From Mantis religiosa (lineage: Eukaryota; Arthropoda; Insecta; Mantodea; Mantidae), in assembly GCA_030765055.1 (NCBI GenBank), contig JAUKNK010000056.1:392501-456500 (forward strand): DNA of 64,000 nt, given 5' to 3'. Each line of letters opens with the position of its first letter. The first letter of the stretch is position 1. Shown here in pieces: positions 21,822 to 32,660 of the stretch. Below the pieces are notes generated by a model that saw only the letters and a list, made by a program, of their open reading frames with translations, did not search any database and was not told the DNA's origin. The translations under genes and the position numbers were made by a program.

Positions 21822-22560
21822 ACAATATTGTTGATGTTTGAGTCTTCTTGAATCAATGGTAAAGATGACGTGGCTGGGTTAATTAGAGCTTTAAACTTCG
21901 CCCAATCAGTTTTCCAATTATCCACATTGACTGTTTTATGAATTCTGAAGTTTCATTGTCCATGCTAATAACGATCGGAAAATGATCGCTGCCATAAGGC
22001 ATTATAAACTGACCAGCTAAATATATGTGCATTGCTGGGAGAAGCTATTGACAAGTCAATACTACTAAAAGAGTCGTGAGCAAGGTCAAAGTGAGTAGCT
22101 TGAGAAGAATTAAGTAATATTAAGTTTTGCTCTAATAATATGGATTCAATAAGTTTCCCTCTTTGGTCAGATATCTTACAACTCTATAGTATATAGTAAC
22201 TATTAAAATCACCCAGGAGTAAGAAAGCTTAAGCTTACTGTTAGGTAAGTATACATTACATATACAGAAAGAAGGTGGCATTATTACTTTACTGCTAATG
22301 CTTCAAGGTATTTCTTTATGAATAATGTTATCTTTGATGAAAGTAGCTACTTCACCACTGGCGTGAATTGCTGTTGCTCTGTTCTTATAATAAACTGAAT
22401 ATTCAAGTATGTTTGGTATGAACTGGTAGCGAAAGTTGGTTTCCTGCAAACAAATCATATTTGGCAGGTGACTTTTAATCAAAATATTCAAATACTCATG
22501 TTACACACGTAAACCTCGGAGACTCCATTGTGATATTGCACATCCCATTTTTGTGAGATA

Positions 22561-23830
22561 TATAAAAGTTAAATATGAAGACAAACAACGGATTATATAG
22601 AATTAAGTTCCAAGAAATGTTGGTATTCTAGATCTAGCTTTTTTTCAAAACGCGTCAACCGATTCTTAATTCCTTTATTTGTCAGTGATAGGTGGATTTT
22701 TTAATAATGCCCAAAAGACTTTCCAGGTTATTTGTATAATTGAGAACTCTTGAGCTGTTGGAAGTCCAAATTGTAATTTTCTGGGCTTTCTTCCATTAAT
22801 ATTCTAACGGGAGAGAACTGACTGTCTAGCGTTGCTGTTGTTCTAGTTTTCTTATCTGTATGTTGGATCTTCTTTGGTCTTTAATTGCTTGACTGATCTT
22901 TGTTGCTTTCTACCGATGAGTCTGACTTGAAGTAGAAATATGTCTTTTAAAAGGAGTATTTTTGTATCCCTTTTTCTTTATTGAATTATTTTGGGCCTCC
23001 GTAGGGGTTGGAGTTTTTTAGATTTACAATTCCGACATTGCTATGCATTGAGTCATTGAGTTTTTGTTTTATTTTCTTCAGTTAAATGACCATTAAAATC
23101 TTGAATGACTGACTGGTTCTTGCGTTGTAACATTCTTTGTTTCGGTACTACACAAATTTCTTTTAGGAATAGCATTCCTTATGTTTTCCGGAATTTCTTG
23201 GTCGGAAATTCCAAGGACGATTTGCATGGCTTCGCAAAATGTGCTTCCATGTTGCAAAGGAAGCAGGTCGGGGCATCTGATGGAAAGTAAATCCAGTATG
23301 CGTTGCCTTTAAATTCTATGGACATGAATTCAGGCAATTTATCAAAAACATCAGGTTTTACATAAACTTGTCGGCGAAAGCTCATTATATGCGTATACCC
23401 TAGTACAGATATCCCTGCTCTGATGTAGGAAATTGCAGAAGCCGTTTCAATACCTTTATTCCAAAGATTTTCCTCAATCACATGATTTGGAATCATCAGG
23501 CACACATTAGATGTTATAGTCCTTTTAGTTTTAGTCAGGAGAGATCTGATTTACAAGGATATGTCATTAATTTTGATCTTTGAAAATCTTGAGGTTATGT
23601 CTTCCACCAAACTTTGGTTTGTCAAGAGATGCAAACTCTGCTGTTAGAAATACTTGATACGAATCTAATACTTGTGGGATTAGTTAATTTGCCTAGAGCT
23701 AATGTATATTCTTTGAGTGATAAACTGTCATTCGCTTCAATGATTAAAGCTTGTTCTTTATTCGGCACAGAGTGAGCAATTAAAGAATAACTGCGTGCAG
23801 TAGTAGTGTTGCTTTTGTTCATCTTGTTTT
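22561..23830 (-). pseudogene. I-like LINE ORF1 remnant
   Basis: A minus-strand segment near 23505-23180 reads ENLWNKGIETASAISYIRAG, VYVKPDVFDKLPEFMSIEF and CFLCNMEAHFAKPC, the last a CCHC zinc knuckle as found in LINE ORF1 proteins. A further piece near 23820-23640 (ALIIEANDSLSLKEYTLAL) would precede it. The intervening and downstream sequence has many stops. Position upstream of the endonuclease on the same strand supports the call. Confidence 0.55.
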
Positions 23831-23840
23831 GGTTTTCAGA

Positions 23841-24651
23841 AGTTGGGTGCAGACCTTATTTTCCAAGCTGTTAGCGACACTGTGGCTGAAACAGTTGACT
23901 GCTGAAATATCAGGATGCGTAGCTTTTCTTGGTTATGCCGTAATTATAAATCAATAAAGTTGCGTGAACAAGTTATATAATTAAAGGAAATAGCTGTCTT
24001 TACTCACAGTGCTAAGTTAGGTAGAGTACTACCTCCATTTGTTTGTAGAAATATGGAATTTCATGCACAGGAATGGTTTGTAAGGTTTATATATTGTTTC
24101 TTTTTCTAAGTTTATTTCGTCTGTTGTTTGAAGTTTCTTTCAAATTAAATAATCGGATCTAACATTATTGCAGTATTATTATATTTCATCGTTGTGTGTC
24201 TTAAGTCGTCCATAGAAGCACAATAAACATTCTCGTGTACCACGTTCTTGCAGCTCTTGCCGATATATGTCCTAGCTCCGTACAGTAGTTGGGCAGATTC
24301 TCAACATTTGGCCTAGATGGCAGCAGCATATTATTTGTAATTTATCTGTGAAAATAAGCCAAAATTGTCGGAAAGGAAAGCTAAAATGAAGAACGTAAAT
24401 GCTATATGTCTTAGAAAGTACCAGCAGAGGTTCTGAATCATGCTTTTTATACCAAATTATCACTTTTATGCTCAATGATACGCAAATGCAATAACATGGT
24501 TTGGTGTTAATGACTGTGTTATATTGATGATATGCTGATTCATGGCGCCATGTCAACAGCGGTGTTTGCACTTCAGTTTTGGAATTTTTGAAGCGGATCG
24601 GGTCATTCAGTGACTCCGATCTGCACTATATTGTCTCATATAAATATACAT
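23841..24651. other. AT-rich DNA, no gene seen
   Basis: It may hold the 5' UTR of the LINE just below it in coordinate, but no boundary or motif could be fixed. Confidence 0.4.
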
Positions 24652-24935
24652 AGGCCGCGCCATGGCTGAGTGGTTAGACCGCTTGGCTGTCACCTAGGCG
24701 GTCCGGGCTCGGTCCCAGGCGACCGCAAAGTGGGATGACAACATGGCGCTAAGGTGACTTTCCTCCGGGCCCTCCGGCTTCCCACACCATCATTTCACCA
24801 GTTGCTCCATTATTAATCTCTTCATCATCCCATGCGTTGAGGCCACACCTCAACCCTGGTATCTCAGGTCGAATGCTTTGGCTCCCTCGCTCTGAGGAAA
24901 TCCGAGGGACCCCTAGCACTAGCTAGTACTTACTC
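24652..24935 (+). mobile_element. tRNA-derived SINE, GGCCGCGCC family
   Basis: It begins GGCCGCGCCATGGCTGAGTG (box A at TGGCTGAGTGGT) with box B as GGGCTCGGTCCC, a degenerate GGTTCRANNCC. The head is nearly identical to those at 55047 and 60328. The body differs after the first 120 bases, with a CT-rich middle and GAGGAAATCCGAGGGACCCC near the end, so it is a subfamily with another 3' half. The 3' end is set only approximately. Confidence 0.75.
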
Positions 24936-25132
24936 TATCCTTTTTTCTGTGACAGTCGAATGCTTTAGCCGATATGGTAATTCTATATTATACAAACTGG
25001 GCTACAGGCATTCGATTTGAACGATTTGTGAGACTTGTTTATTCAAAACAGGCTTCCTTCCAGTTATCTTTGTTTTATTTAAACATGAATTCAAGCCTTG
25101 TTTCTAAGAGTACTTGGTAAAGCGAGAGTAAT

Positions 25133-25295
25133 ATGCGAACAGATATGTTTACATGAGCCTATCGCACGCTCGCGGCGAGTCCAATATGTGTACACTATAT
25201 TCAGATGCAACCACAGCAACGTGTCATACATAGGCTGGTGCGGAAGTCATATTCTATATACTATGTATAATTGTAATAATATATCACGTGATTGA
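25133..25295 (+). repeat. Diverged dispersed repeat, copy 1
   Basis: It shares GATATGTTTACATGAGC..TATCGC, GCGAGTCCAATATGTGTA, TTCAGAT and CAACGTGTCATACATAGG in order with 61478-61640 in the same orientation. Both copies are degenerate and there is no coding potential; the type is unknown. Confidence 0.5.
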
Positions 25296-26389
25296 ATATT
25301 TTGACAAGGAGAAACGAGAGGGTATCAATCCCTCTGTGATTCCTACTGTGCTGATGAATTGTCTGGGATTGCATCTATAGCACTTTAGTCCTCCAGGTAT
25401 GTTGAATCAAAGTTAGCAGAACTCTTATTTGTCTTTCATGTCCATGGTGCGCTTTGCATTAAATAACTATATTGGGGAGATATTTTATATAACGTGATGT
25501 AAACCAGAACTATGAATATGTCATTATATTTATTTATATTTTCATTCAGATGCATCATTATTAAACTAACATAAGTTTGTGTTTCATTAGTAATTGAAAT
25601 AATAGTATCAAACTTACATACACATAATTTTGTATAACTTAACCCTGTGATGTATTTAAATCACGTTGTTTATTTTACGGCAATGGCCTATCTGTACAGA
25701 CTGATCAAGCTTCAGAAAATTACTTGTGTTACTATATACTACCTACAGTTACAGAAATTATTTAACACGAAAATCTTTCCCTTAATGATATAGTTTTTTA
25801 ATAACCAGAATACTAAAAGAGTTGATAATTATTGGGAAAAGGAATACTGAAACAAGAAGCTCGAGCTTGATGGTTTGTATACGATAATCGCGACAATGAC
25901 AGTGACACATCTTTCAGTGACAGATCATTGTTAATGATATGTTTGGCATAACGCCTTTACCAGTTGAGTAAATCACCTTCTTAGAAATTATTTCCATTTT
26001 ACAGATTGTTCAGACTAGAAAATTAGTTATATTACCGTACACTTCTTATAATTGCAATAGTCATTTAATTACAAAGTGTAGGAAATAATTTAGTTGATTT
26101 TTTATTTCTTATTTTTTAACGTTATGGAAATTGCAGAAGATGTGGCTGTTTAGCCTTATTTTCATTCTTTGAAAAGTATTAAAGTAAATAATTATGAGGA
26201 TACATATTATTTAAGGCATATATAGTCATTAAGGTTATTTTTATTGTTATGCTCCCGTGCTTCGCATAATAATTGCCATCTGTTCCCAGGTTATTATAAT
26301 AAATGGGAAACTGGAAAGCCCGCTAAATAAGACCTGAAGCTTTCCTGCCGATGAATATGCTCAAGTTAACTTAAGCTAGGAAGGCCTGC
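25296..26389. other. AT-rich DNA, no gene seen
   Basis: There is no coding motif, tandem repeat or inverted repeat of note. Confidence 0.55.
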
Positions 26390-26630
26390 CTTTGTAATGT
26401 AGGTATTAGCGTGTTTGCTTCTCGCTCAAGAGGTTCCGAGGTGGAATCTCGGTCAGTATGAGTTATCTGGATAAGGGTTTTGTTTCCCCTTACTATCTTG
26501 AAAGGTAATGTCAGGTAAATCTAAGTTCGATGGACCCTCAGCTCATTTGAGTATCATTTCAAACATTTCATTCAGCATCATGTATGAGTTAATGCTGGAG
26601 GGTGTAAATTTAAAAAGAAAATGTGAAGCT
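26390..26630 (+). mobile_element. tRNA-derived SINE, CTCAAGAGGT family
   Basis: It contains CTCGCTCAAGAGGTTCCGAG, a box-B-like GTGGAATCTCGGTC, GAGTTATCTGGATAAGGGTT and CTCAGCTCATTTGAGTATC, the same block order as the copies at 40775 (+), 46962, 59727 and 60765 (-). It is the most diverged of the five. Confidence 0.7.
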
Positions 26631-27297
26631 GGAAAACTATAATTTGTCTAATGTATAAAATAATTAAATATTGGTGAAAAATGTTATACTGTGTAAGTGA
26701 GGACCACTATTATGTGTTTCAAATGAGATGATGTTTGTCCTTGAGTGCTACTAGGTGAGCAACCAATCGGTGTCCTGTGGTGTTGTCGTATTGCATCCCC
26801 CCTATGTGGAAATACTATTCGTGCTAAGACAGAAATTCAGATTTTGCAAAAACTGATCCAGGAGGAAAGAGAGAGTAATGTATTTAATATAACCGTAGAA
26901 ACCCCATATTTTTAGTTTAAATAGTTTTCCTAATACAAATAAATAAAGTAGACACAATTACATTATAGCAATGCATTGCGACGTAAGCACTGTAATGAAT
27001 ATCATTATTAGTTGGCATGTATGCGTGAACGTATATATGAATTTACAGAATTGAAACGCAAACATTTTACATGACTTGGTAAAAGAAATATGTACTTTGA
27101 ATAAGCCAAGGTGTTTGTTAAATTCGATGAGAGGAAACGCTACACTTCTTGCTGGTCTAGCAGAACGTGTCTGGTCACATTATATCTCTATTTATGAATG
27201 GTTCGTAATCTCTATTTACTACAGAGAGTACAAAACAGCATTATTCAGTTACTCTTCCATGAAAAAGGGTATCAGCTGGATCAATGAGACACGATCC
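26631..27297. other. No gene recognised
   Basis: This is AT-rich sequence with one unremarkable 84-codon frame at 27076-27330 that overlaps the start of the next element and matches nothing I know. Confidence 0.5.
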
Positions 27298-27313
27298 ACC
27301 TTCCCCCTTCACT

Positions 27314-29421
27314 CCAGGGGCCTACTGTGATAGGTACGGGAATTGGCAATCCCGAGGTCCCGAGCCAAATCTCTCTCGATTGGGTGCTTCTGAGTGGTGA
27401 GAGAGCTAATGCCAAACGCCCAAACAAGATCCACATCCATGTTTGACCCAAACCTCCATGAACACGCGTTGGACGGATAACCTAGCGTGGGTTGGCGGAG
27501 TGGGAAGCGCAGGGATGACTGGGTAACGCGTAACTCCCAGCTCTTGGTTATCATATAGGACTGTGTTCGTATCTGCTGATAAAAGTCAATCCCGGGGAGG
27601 GACCATTGCATGAGCTGTTACACTCCTGAAGGCGATTGGGTCCTTCTGTCTATACATTGGGAGGTGAGACCCTGAGGTGAGCGAGGTCAAGGCCAGGACT
27701 CTCACCTAAGCCGGGGTGACGCCCAAGATGTGAGCACGCCATCGAAGACGTTTGCAATGGTGGAGGATATTGTCGCTATGGGAACTGATAAACTCAACAA
27801 AAATATTAAGAAAAGTGGAAAGGAAATAACTGAGTCTTGTGGTCCTCGCTATTTAGTTATTTTTAGAACTGAGGAACGTCAAAAGTATAGTAACGTGAAA
27901 CCGTTTATCACTCAGAAGGATATAGTTAATATTGTTGGTACTGTAAAATCATGTACTCGATCTCGCAATGGCACGCTGCTGGTCAAAGCAGTTTCTCCAA
28001 CGCAGGCTGCAAAAATTTTGAAAGCCAATATGCTTGCGAGCTATCCGGTGCGCGTTAAATTACATAGGACTCTGAACTTCTCGTGTAGTGTTGCAAACAC
28101 CAGTGCATTGGACGGTATGTCCAATGAGGAGATTCAGGAAAACTTGGCGGAACAAAATGTGACAAATGTATATCGAGTTCACCGCAAAGAACGAGGTGAA
28201 CTAGTGTTCACTCGTACCCTGTTTATTACCTATGATCGGGTAGATCTCTCACAAAGGATTAAGGCAGGGTATGAAGCTACTGAACTGAGGCAATATATAC
28301 CCAATCTACTGAGATGCTATAAATATTCCAGCGCTTTGGCCACACGAGTGATTCATGTAATGGAGTTACTACTTGCGTTGACTGAGGGGAAGTCAAGCAT
28401 GATAATGCATGTACTTCACCTGTTATATGTGTTAACTGCAGTGGTAATAATTCATCTAACACCAGACAATGCCCGCGTTTTTGGAGGAAAAGGCAATCCA
28501 AGAGATCCGGGTAAAGGAGGGGGTGTCCTTCTTTGAAGCCTGGAAACTCTTGCGTATTGGTCAGCCTTCTGTCCCTGGGACCGTTACTTAAAGTGCAGTT
28601 GCAGCTAAGTCGGTACCTAGAGGTGAAATTGCAACACAAACTAGTGACATAAACGGGGCAGTGATATCCGAAAGAAAAGTTACACCAGGATCACAGCCGA
28701 AGCAACAAACATCAGCACGAATAACAGTGAGCGTCCCGACCAAGTCCAGTCCTAAGAAGAAGGATTTGGCCATGTCACCGCCAAAAGCACCTACTTCAAT
28801 TGCATGTGAACCGGTAGTATATAATGTATCGCCAAGGAAATTTAAGACCTCATATGACAGAACTGACTTCCTTAAGGGAAATAGTAAGACCAGTGAAAAC
28901 AAGGCTAGCAAGCATAAAAGTCCGCGACCATCTCCTCCGTCAACATCATCTGAGAAATCATCCGAGGAAGACTCCGATGGCGACTTTCATCTTCGCCGAT
29001 CGCAGTTTCCGATCGTTTCGAGACACTCGAATCGAAGTTACCGATAGGAAAGCTGTCCTCTTCCACTGAGGATGTGGACATGTAGATCCTGTCCTCACTG
29101 CCACAAAGACAGTGAGAAAAAGGCAGGGTAAACCTGCTGAAAATGCTAGCCCAGCCCCTAAGAGGAGGAACAAATTAGTTCGACCAACATCAGGCAGGTA
29201 GTTTGTTTTGTCAATGCAAATTAATATTAAAAACTGTTTTTATGCCTTTTGGTATTTTATTGTTAATTATAGCTTTTATTGTTCTTTTTATATTTGGAAT
29301 TATTTATTTTATTGTAGTATTGTTATTTTGAGTAATTTATCTCTGGCTATTGCCATGAATTAGATTTTGTAAGGGCGTTGATGGCCGAGTAGTTGAGCGC
29401 CCTTATAAACAAATCATCATC
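27314..29421 (+). mobile_element. I-like LINE reduced to 5' UTR, ORF1 and 3' UTR
   Basis: The 5' region (27314-27756) is GC-rich, ORF1 follows, and the end has the LINE-type 3' UTR TAAGGGCGTTGATGGCCGAG ... GAGCGCCC and a tail of ATCATCATC. Immediately outside lie similar 15-16 base sequences (ACCTTCCCCCTTCACT at 27298-27313 and ACCCTCCCCCTTACT at 29422-29436), a likely imperfect target duplication. No endonuclease or reverse transcriptase lies between. The copy therefore integrated, or later shrank, without ORF2. Confidence 0.65.
27757..29046 (+). pseudogene. I-like LINE ORF1, broken
   Basis: I take the ATG at 27757, which is preceded in frame by more open codons. The first 190 residues are open (MVEDIVAMGTDKLNKN ... 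TLLVKAVSPTQAAKIL ... RVHRKERGELVFTRT) with the RRM-like and middle region of I-type ORF1 proteins. From about 28300 the frame slips. The expected zinc knuckles are visible only in mixed frames (LRCYK near 28310, then HDNACTSPVICVNCSGNHSS near 28400-28460). After a TAA near 28589 the frame recovers to give a basic, serine- and proline-rich tail (28660-29046) ending SNRSYR. Such proteins bind the LINE RNA. At least two shifts and one stop make it nonfunctional. Confidence 0.7.
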
Positions 29422-29508
29422 ACCCTCCCCCTTACTACTGCCAGAACAATCAAATTGAGTTAATGTGAGCTCAAATTATATTGCAAACAGAAATAATATT
29501 TTTAAACT

Positions 29509-29821
29509 GACTTACGTTGAATGACTTATTCACGAAGAAATCCCGCCTGCGGTGCCATATGTAGTAAAAGCGGGCGTTAAACACTACACCACGAAGAAAT
29601 TTATAAGGAACACAACGAGGCTGGGAGAACTGCGTGAGGCATCAGATAAACTAGAAGCAGAAAACTTTTGGAAAGAGATAGCACGTAACGAGATTTTGGA
29701 ACCTATCATCATAAATATGCAGTACTCAGACCTTGAAGACAATGACAATGACGAATTACCTCTTACCGTAAGTAACACTCACAGCTATACGAATGCACCG
29801 CTGGTATTTTCCTTGGATTAG
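29509..29821 (+). other. Unrecognised open frame carrying a SINE-end insertion
   Basis: Removing the 48-base insertion at 29542-29589 and one copy of its duplication leaves a frame reading KKFIRNTTRLGELREASD, then KLEAENFWKEIARNEIL, then an acidic DLEDNDNDELPLTV. It is charged and could be helical. GTAAGT, a good splice-donor core, occurs at about 29767, so this might be an old exon; no acceptor or partner exon was found. I do not recognise it. Confidence 0.3.
29542..29589 (+). mobile_element. 48-bp 5'-truncated SINE end with 11-bp target duplication
   Basis: CACGAAGAAAT lies at both 29531-29541 and 29590-29600. The insert ends GTTAAACACTACAC and matches the 3' end of the SINE at 55047-55776 (CCGCCTGCGGTGCC ... 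GTTAAACACTACAC), so it is an extreme 5' truncation. Confidence 0.8.
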
Positions 29822-30934
29822 AAAAATAAATAATTCAGAAACTATAATTAATTTTAGACTAAATATTTAAAACATGTGTGTAATATACGAATATCCATGT
29901 TGCAATTGTGCTTTCAACAACTGCATTATTATAAAACATTGGAAAATTCAGTTTGCGTTCTCTTACGTCTAGCGCCAAGAACGCTCGCAAGTGTGCGAGA
30001 GAGAGGGAAGCATAAAAGAGTGGGCGTAACGAGGTGGCAACGTTGAAGGCCCTAACGCATCTGATTCGCTACAGGTGAGAACTCCTCCCATTTGAAATAC
30101 ATAATAGTTTTGTTTTATGGCATCTTATACAAGTTGTGGGTTTGCTGGTTGCTCCATAACGGTCCGTAATGATTTATTGAACGTTTTTGTTAGGCGCTAA
30201 AATAGCTTTCATTATATTTGGATATGTCAAATAGATCTGCAGGACTTCACCCTGTTACAGAATTTAGTGCCAGTCTTGTTCTGGATATAATTATGTAAGT
30301 ATACTTTATTGAAGGTAACTTCCCTTGCGATTACGTCACACGCTTATCTTTGATAGTTAACTATTTCCAGGATATCATTTGTTTATTTTGTTGTTCAAAA
30401 ATTAGAATTTTCTGGTGGCAGAGTTTAAAAATTGTTTCGTTTGACTTTACGTAAGCAAAATAAAACATTACAGAATTATTCTTTTTAAAATTTCAACCTT
30501 TGTAGCGTTTGGTAAAGAATAATAAATATCACTTGGAGACTAAATAGATAACACATAGAAATGCGAAATATATATGCATATGAAAGACGGCATAGAAAAT
30601 AAATTTGAGGTATATTGGCTGAAAACTTTAGAAAATTACTCGCCCAGTGTAGTATCCCTTTAATATTTTCCTGGAGCTGTTCATTATTTCCACACGGTCA
30701 AACCTCCCTCATTCAGGTTTTTCTGCAGTAAATCTACAAAGTTGGTGGTGCGCATTTCTCATCGCGTCAACTGTTTCACACTTACTTAGGCATATATTAC
30801 AAATTCTATAAGGACTTATGTTTGAATTTTTGGCAACCATCCTTTCTGGCTATTTGTTTCACGGGTCGGTAGGCAAATATTCCTCTTCTGCTACAGTTTC
30901 CAGTCTCTCAATTCCCGTAGCCATAGTTGTCATC
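29822..30934. other. Mostly AT-rich; a GC-richer, exon-like patch at about 29960-30080
   Basis: No protein motif is visible. Around 29965-30085 the base composition shifts (AGCGCCAAGAACGCTCGC ... GTGGGCGTAACGAGGTGGC) and the patch ends in CTACAGGTGAGAAC, a good match to a splice donor (CAG/GTGAGA). It could be a noncoding first exon or another repeat fragment. Confidence 0.3.
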
Positions 30935-31245
30935 TGTTACTGAGCGAGGTGGCGATTCAAACTCGGGAGGTGTCGGGTTCGATTTCCGTTAATCGACTGC
31001 TCTGACTTTGGAGGTTTTTTTCGTGGTTTCTCCTTCTTACTCAAGCGTATGCTGTGATATTTTTGTTTTATACCACGATTTGGCTTCCATTAAAGGGCCC
31101 AAAGAAGAACCAGAAGTACCTCAACTGCCACACACTACCCAATAAATGTGCACCCCGAGGTAAGTATTGGACCGCGGCGTGAAGCCATTAACAGATGAGC
31201 ATCCGACACGTCTCTCTGACCGAGGATGGAGGTTAACAGCGAATC
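30935..31245 (+). mobile_element. SINE-like repeat, GAGCGAGGTGGCG type, diverged
   Basis: The head TGAGCGAGGTGGCGATTCAA and GTCGGGTTCGATTTCCG (box B) resembles a SINE head common in arthropods. A TTTTTCGTGGTTTC block follows, then a body with GGACCGCGGCGTGAAGCC near 31170-31190. The 3' end is approximate. Confidence 0.6.
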
Positions 31246-31752
31246 ATCTTCAGAACAGTACACAATACACTAGGTTTATTTTTTTAGTGTTTATTGGATA
31301 GTATCAATGAACTCAATACGTTCATAGTGAAATAAAATTGTGTTTGGGAGGAAATTCTGTGATGCTTATTTCAGTGTACCAATTGGAATTTAAAAAATTG
31401 CGTGAGTTCCTCATATAGTAGTTACATGTGGTAAGATTGACCGCGCTGGGTACCTAGGAGTGACTCATACTCCTAACTCTCTATGACGCCTGTTCCTGAG
31501 CAGCCTACACATGCACTAACATATAAGGATTATTGCAATTTGTGACACCAGTTGATATTAGGGGAATATGTGTACATCCACAATATTTACATGGAAGCAA
31601 AAAGTCGTGTTTTGAGACAATGGAGGGGAAATTGAAGGCACCACTGATGTGAAACTTCACAATGTTGCTCATTCTTTCATACGAAGCTGTCAGGTATATG
31701 TTGCAGTAGATACTGTCTGCCCACCCCAAGAATGCAGGGCAAAGGAATTGTA
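31246..31752. other. No gene recognised
   Basis: Plain AT-rich sequence. The short minus-strand frame at 31505-31777 matches nothing I recognise. Confidence 0.5.
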
Positions 31753-32055
31753 ACGTAATCACTTTTTCTGTCGGCATGATGTTTATATTCGCATTCTGGG
31801 TATGATAAGGTTGCTAGGTTCATGTAAAATGCACAGTGTTGTCACATAACTCACCCATCCATAATATCTATCACTGCAATTTCTGAAAGGAGCATTAGAT
31901 CTGGCAGTATAATTGACTCATGCACTCTCATACATTCATTTCGTAGTAAACAGATATACTACCAGACCAGATAAACAGTTCAAACCCTCTGCCTCTTCAG
32001 AACCCACTTGCCTTCTTCTGGTGGGTGGACAGTACTGTCTGCCTGTCACAAGAAG
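31753..32055 (+). repeat. Direct repeat unit, copy 1
   Basis: It shares ACGTAATCACTTTT, GTATGA.AAG, GCTAGGTTC, TGTTGTCAC.TAACTCACCC, AGCATTAGATCTGGCA, AGTAAACAGAT and CAGATAAACAGTTCAAACCC in order with 32385-32660. The units are about 630 bases apart in the same orientation. There is no coding potential. Confidence 0.75.
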
Positions 32056-32384
32056 GCAAGCTGCAGTTTACCACAGCAAAGAAAGTCTCCGGAGCCTGAG
32101 ACGCAGGGGGGGTTGGAGAAGATTCACACACCCTCCCTGGATAGGTTTATGACACCCCATGTCAGTTCAGTTATAGACCATTCAAAAAAAATTCTGACGT
32201 CTTTACTTTTGTGAATGAATGTTCTCGACTTTAGTGTACAGATTGAACCGTGCGCACGTTTTTTAACGGTTCTACTCCTTGTGTAGCATGCGTTTTCTGT
32301 CTCACACATCCGCTGTCCTTATCCTACTGTGTAAGGTGGCACTGGGTGGCACATTCCTTTAAGGGACATACTTTGCGTTGGTGG

Positions 32385-32660
32385 ACGTAATCACTTTTGC
32401 TGTCCTTACGGTATTTATGCTCGCCTTCCGAGTATGACAAGAATGCTAGGTTCGTTTAAAATACTCAAGTGTTGTCACGTAACTCACCCATACATATAAC
32501 TGCATAGAGCATTAGATCTGGCAACCTGGGTGACTCATACGCACTCTCATTAGAGTCGCTTCCTAGTAAACAGATGCACTACCAGAGCAGATAAACAGTT
32601 CAAACCCTTCCCCCCTCATTCCTCTCTTGCCTTCTTGTGGTGGGCGGACAGTAGGAGCTA
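32385..32660 (+). repeat. Direct repeat unit, copy 2
   Basis: The second unit of the pair begun at 31753. It differs by many substitutions and a deletion of about 30 bases after the TCACCCATAC block. Confidence 0.75.

Larger units (their letters stand above)
18975..22560 (-). pseudogene. I-like LINE ORF2: endonuclease, RT, RNase H, broken and interrupted
   Basis: Endonuclease motifs are MICLQETNF (near 22450), LLGDFNSY (near 22220) and YGSDHFPIVIS (near 21980). The reverse transcriptase shows PESYSPSTVICTLSIILEK, DQHGFRQGHST and a palm block ending LFADDLTIY (FADD, near 19830), where the VP-GSS motif 4 contains a stop. RNase H shows SCELFAIKESLEFIL, FIITDSVSAILTI, ILWMPSYREINGNERADTAAR and the conserved acidic residues expected for the fold. 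Beyond it a GHCRITHSHIS motif, then a CxxC, forms the usual C-terminal zinc motif. At least ten stops or shifts are present and two insertions separate endonuclease from RT. Confidence 0.8.
18975..23840 (-). mobile_element. I-like LINE with RNase H, decayed, carrying nested insertions
   Basis: The minus-strand order is ORF1 remnant with a CCHC knuckle (about 23.8-23.1 kb), endonuclease (22.5-21.9 kb), reverse transcriptase (20.5-19.7 kb), RNase H (19.7-19.2 kb) and a C-terminal His/Cys motif (GHCRITHSHIS ... CEMCQ, about 19.1-19.0 kb). RNase H downstream of RT places it among I/R1/LOA-type LINEs rather than Jockey. Two later insertions with target duplications interrupt it: a SINE (20694-20980) and a foldback element (21389-21821). 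Many stops and shifts show it is dead and older than both insertions. Confidence 0.8.
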
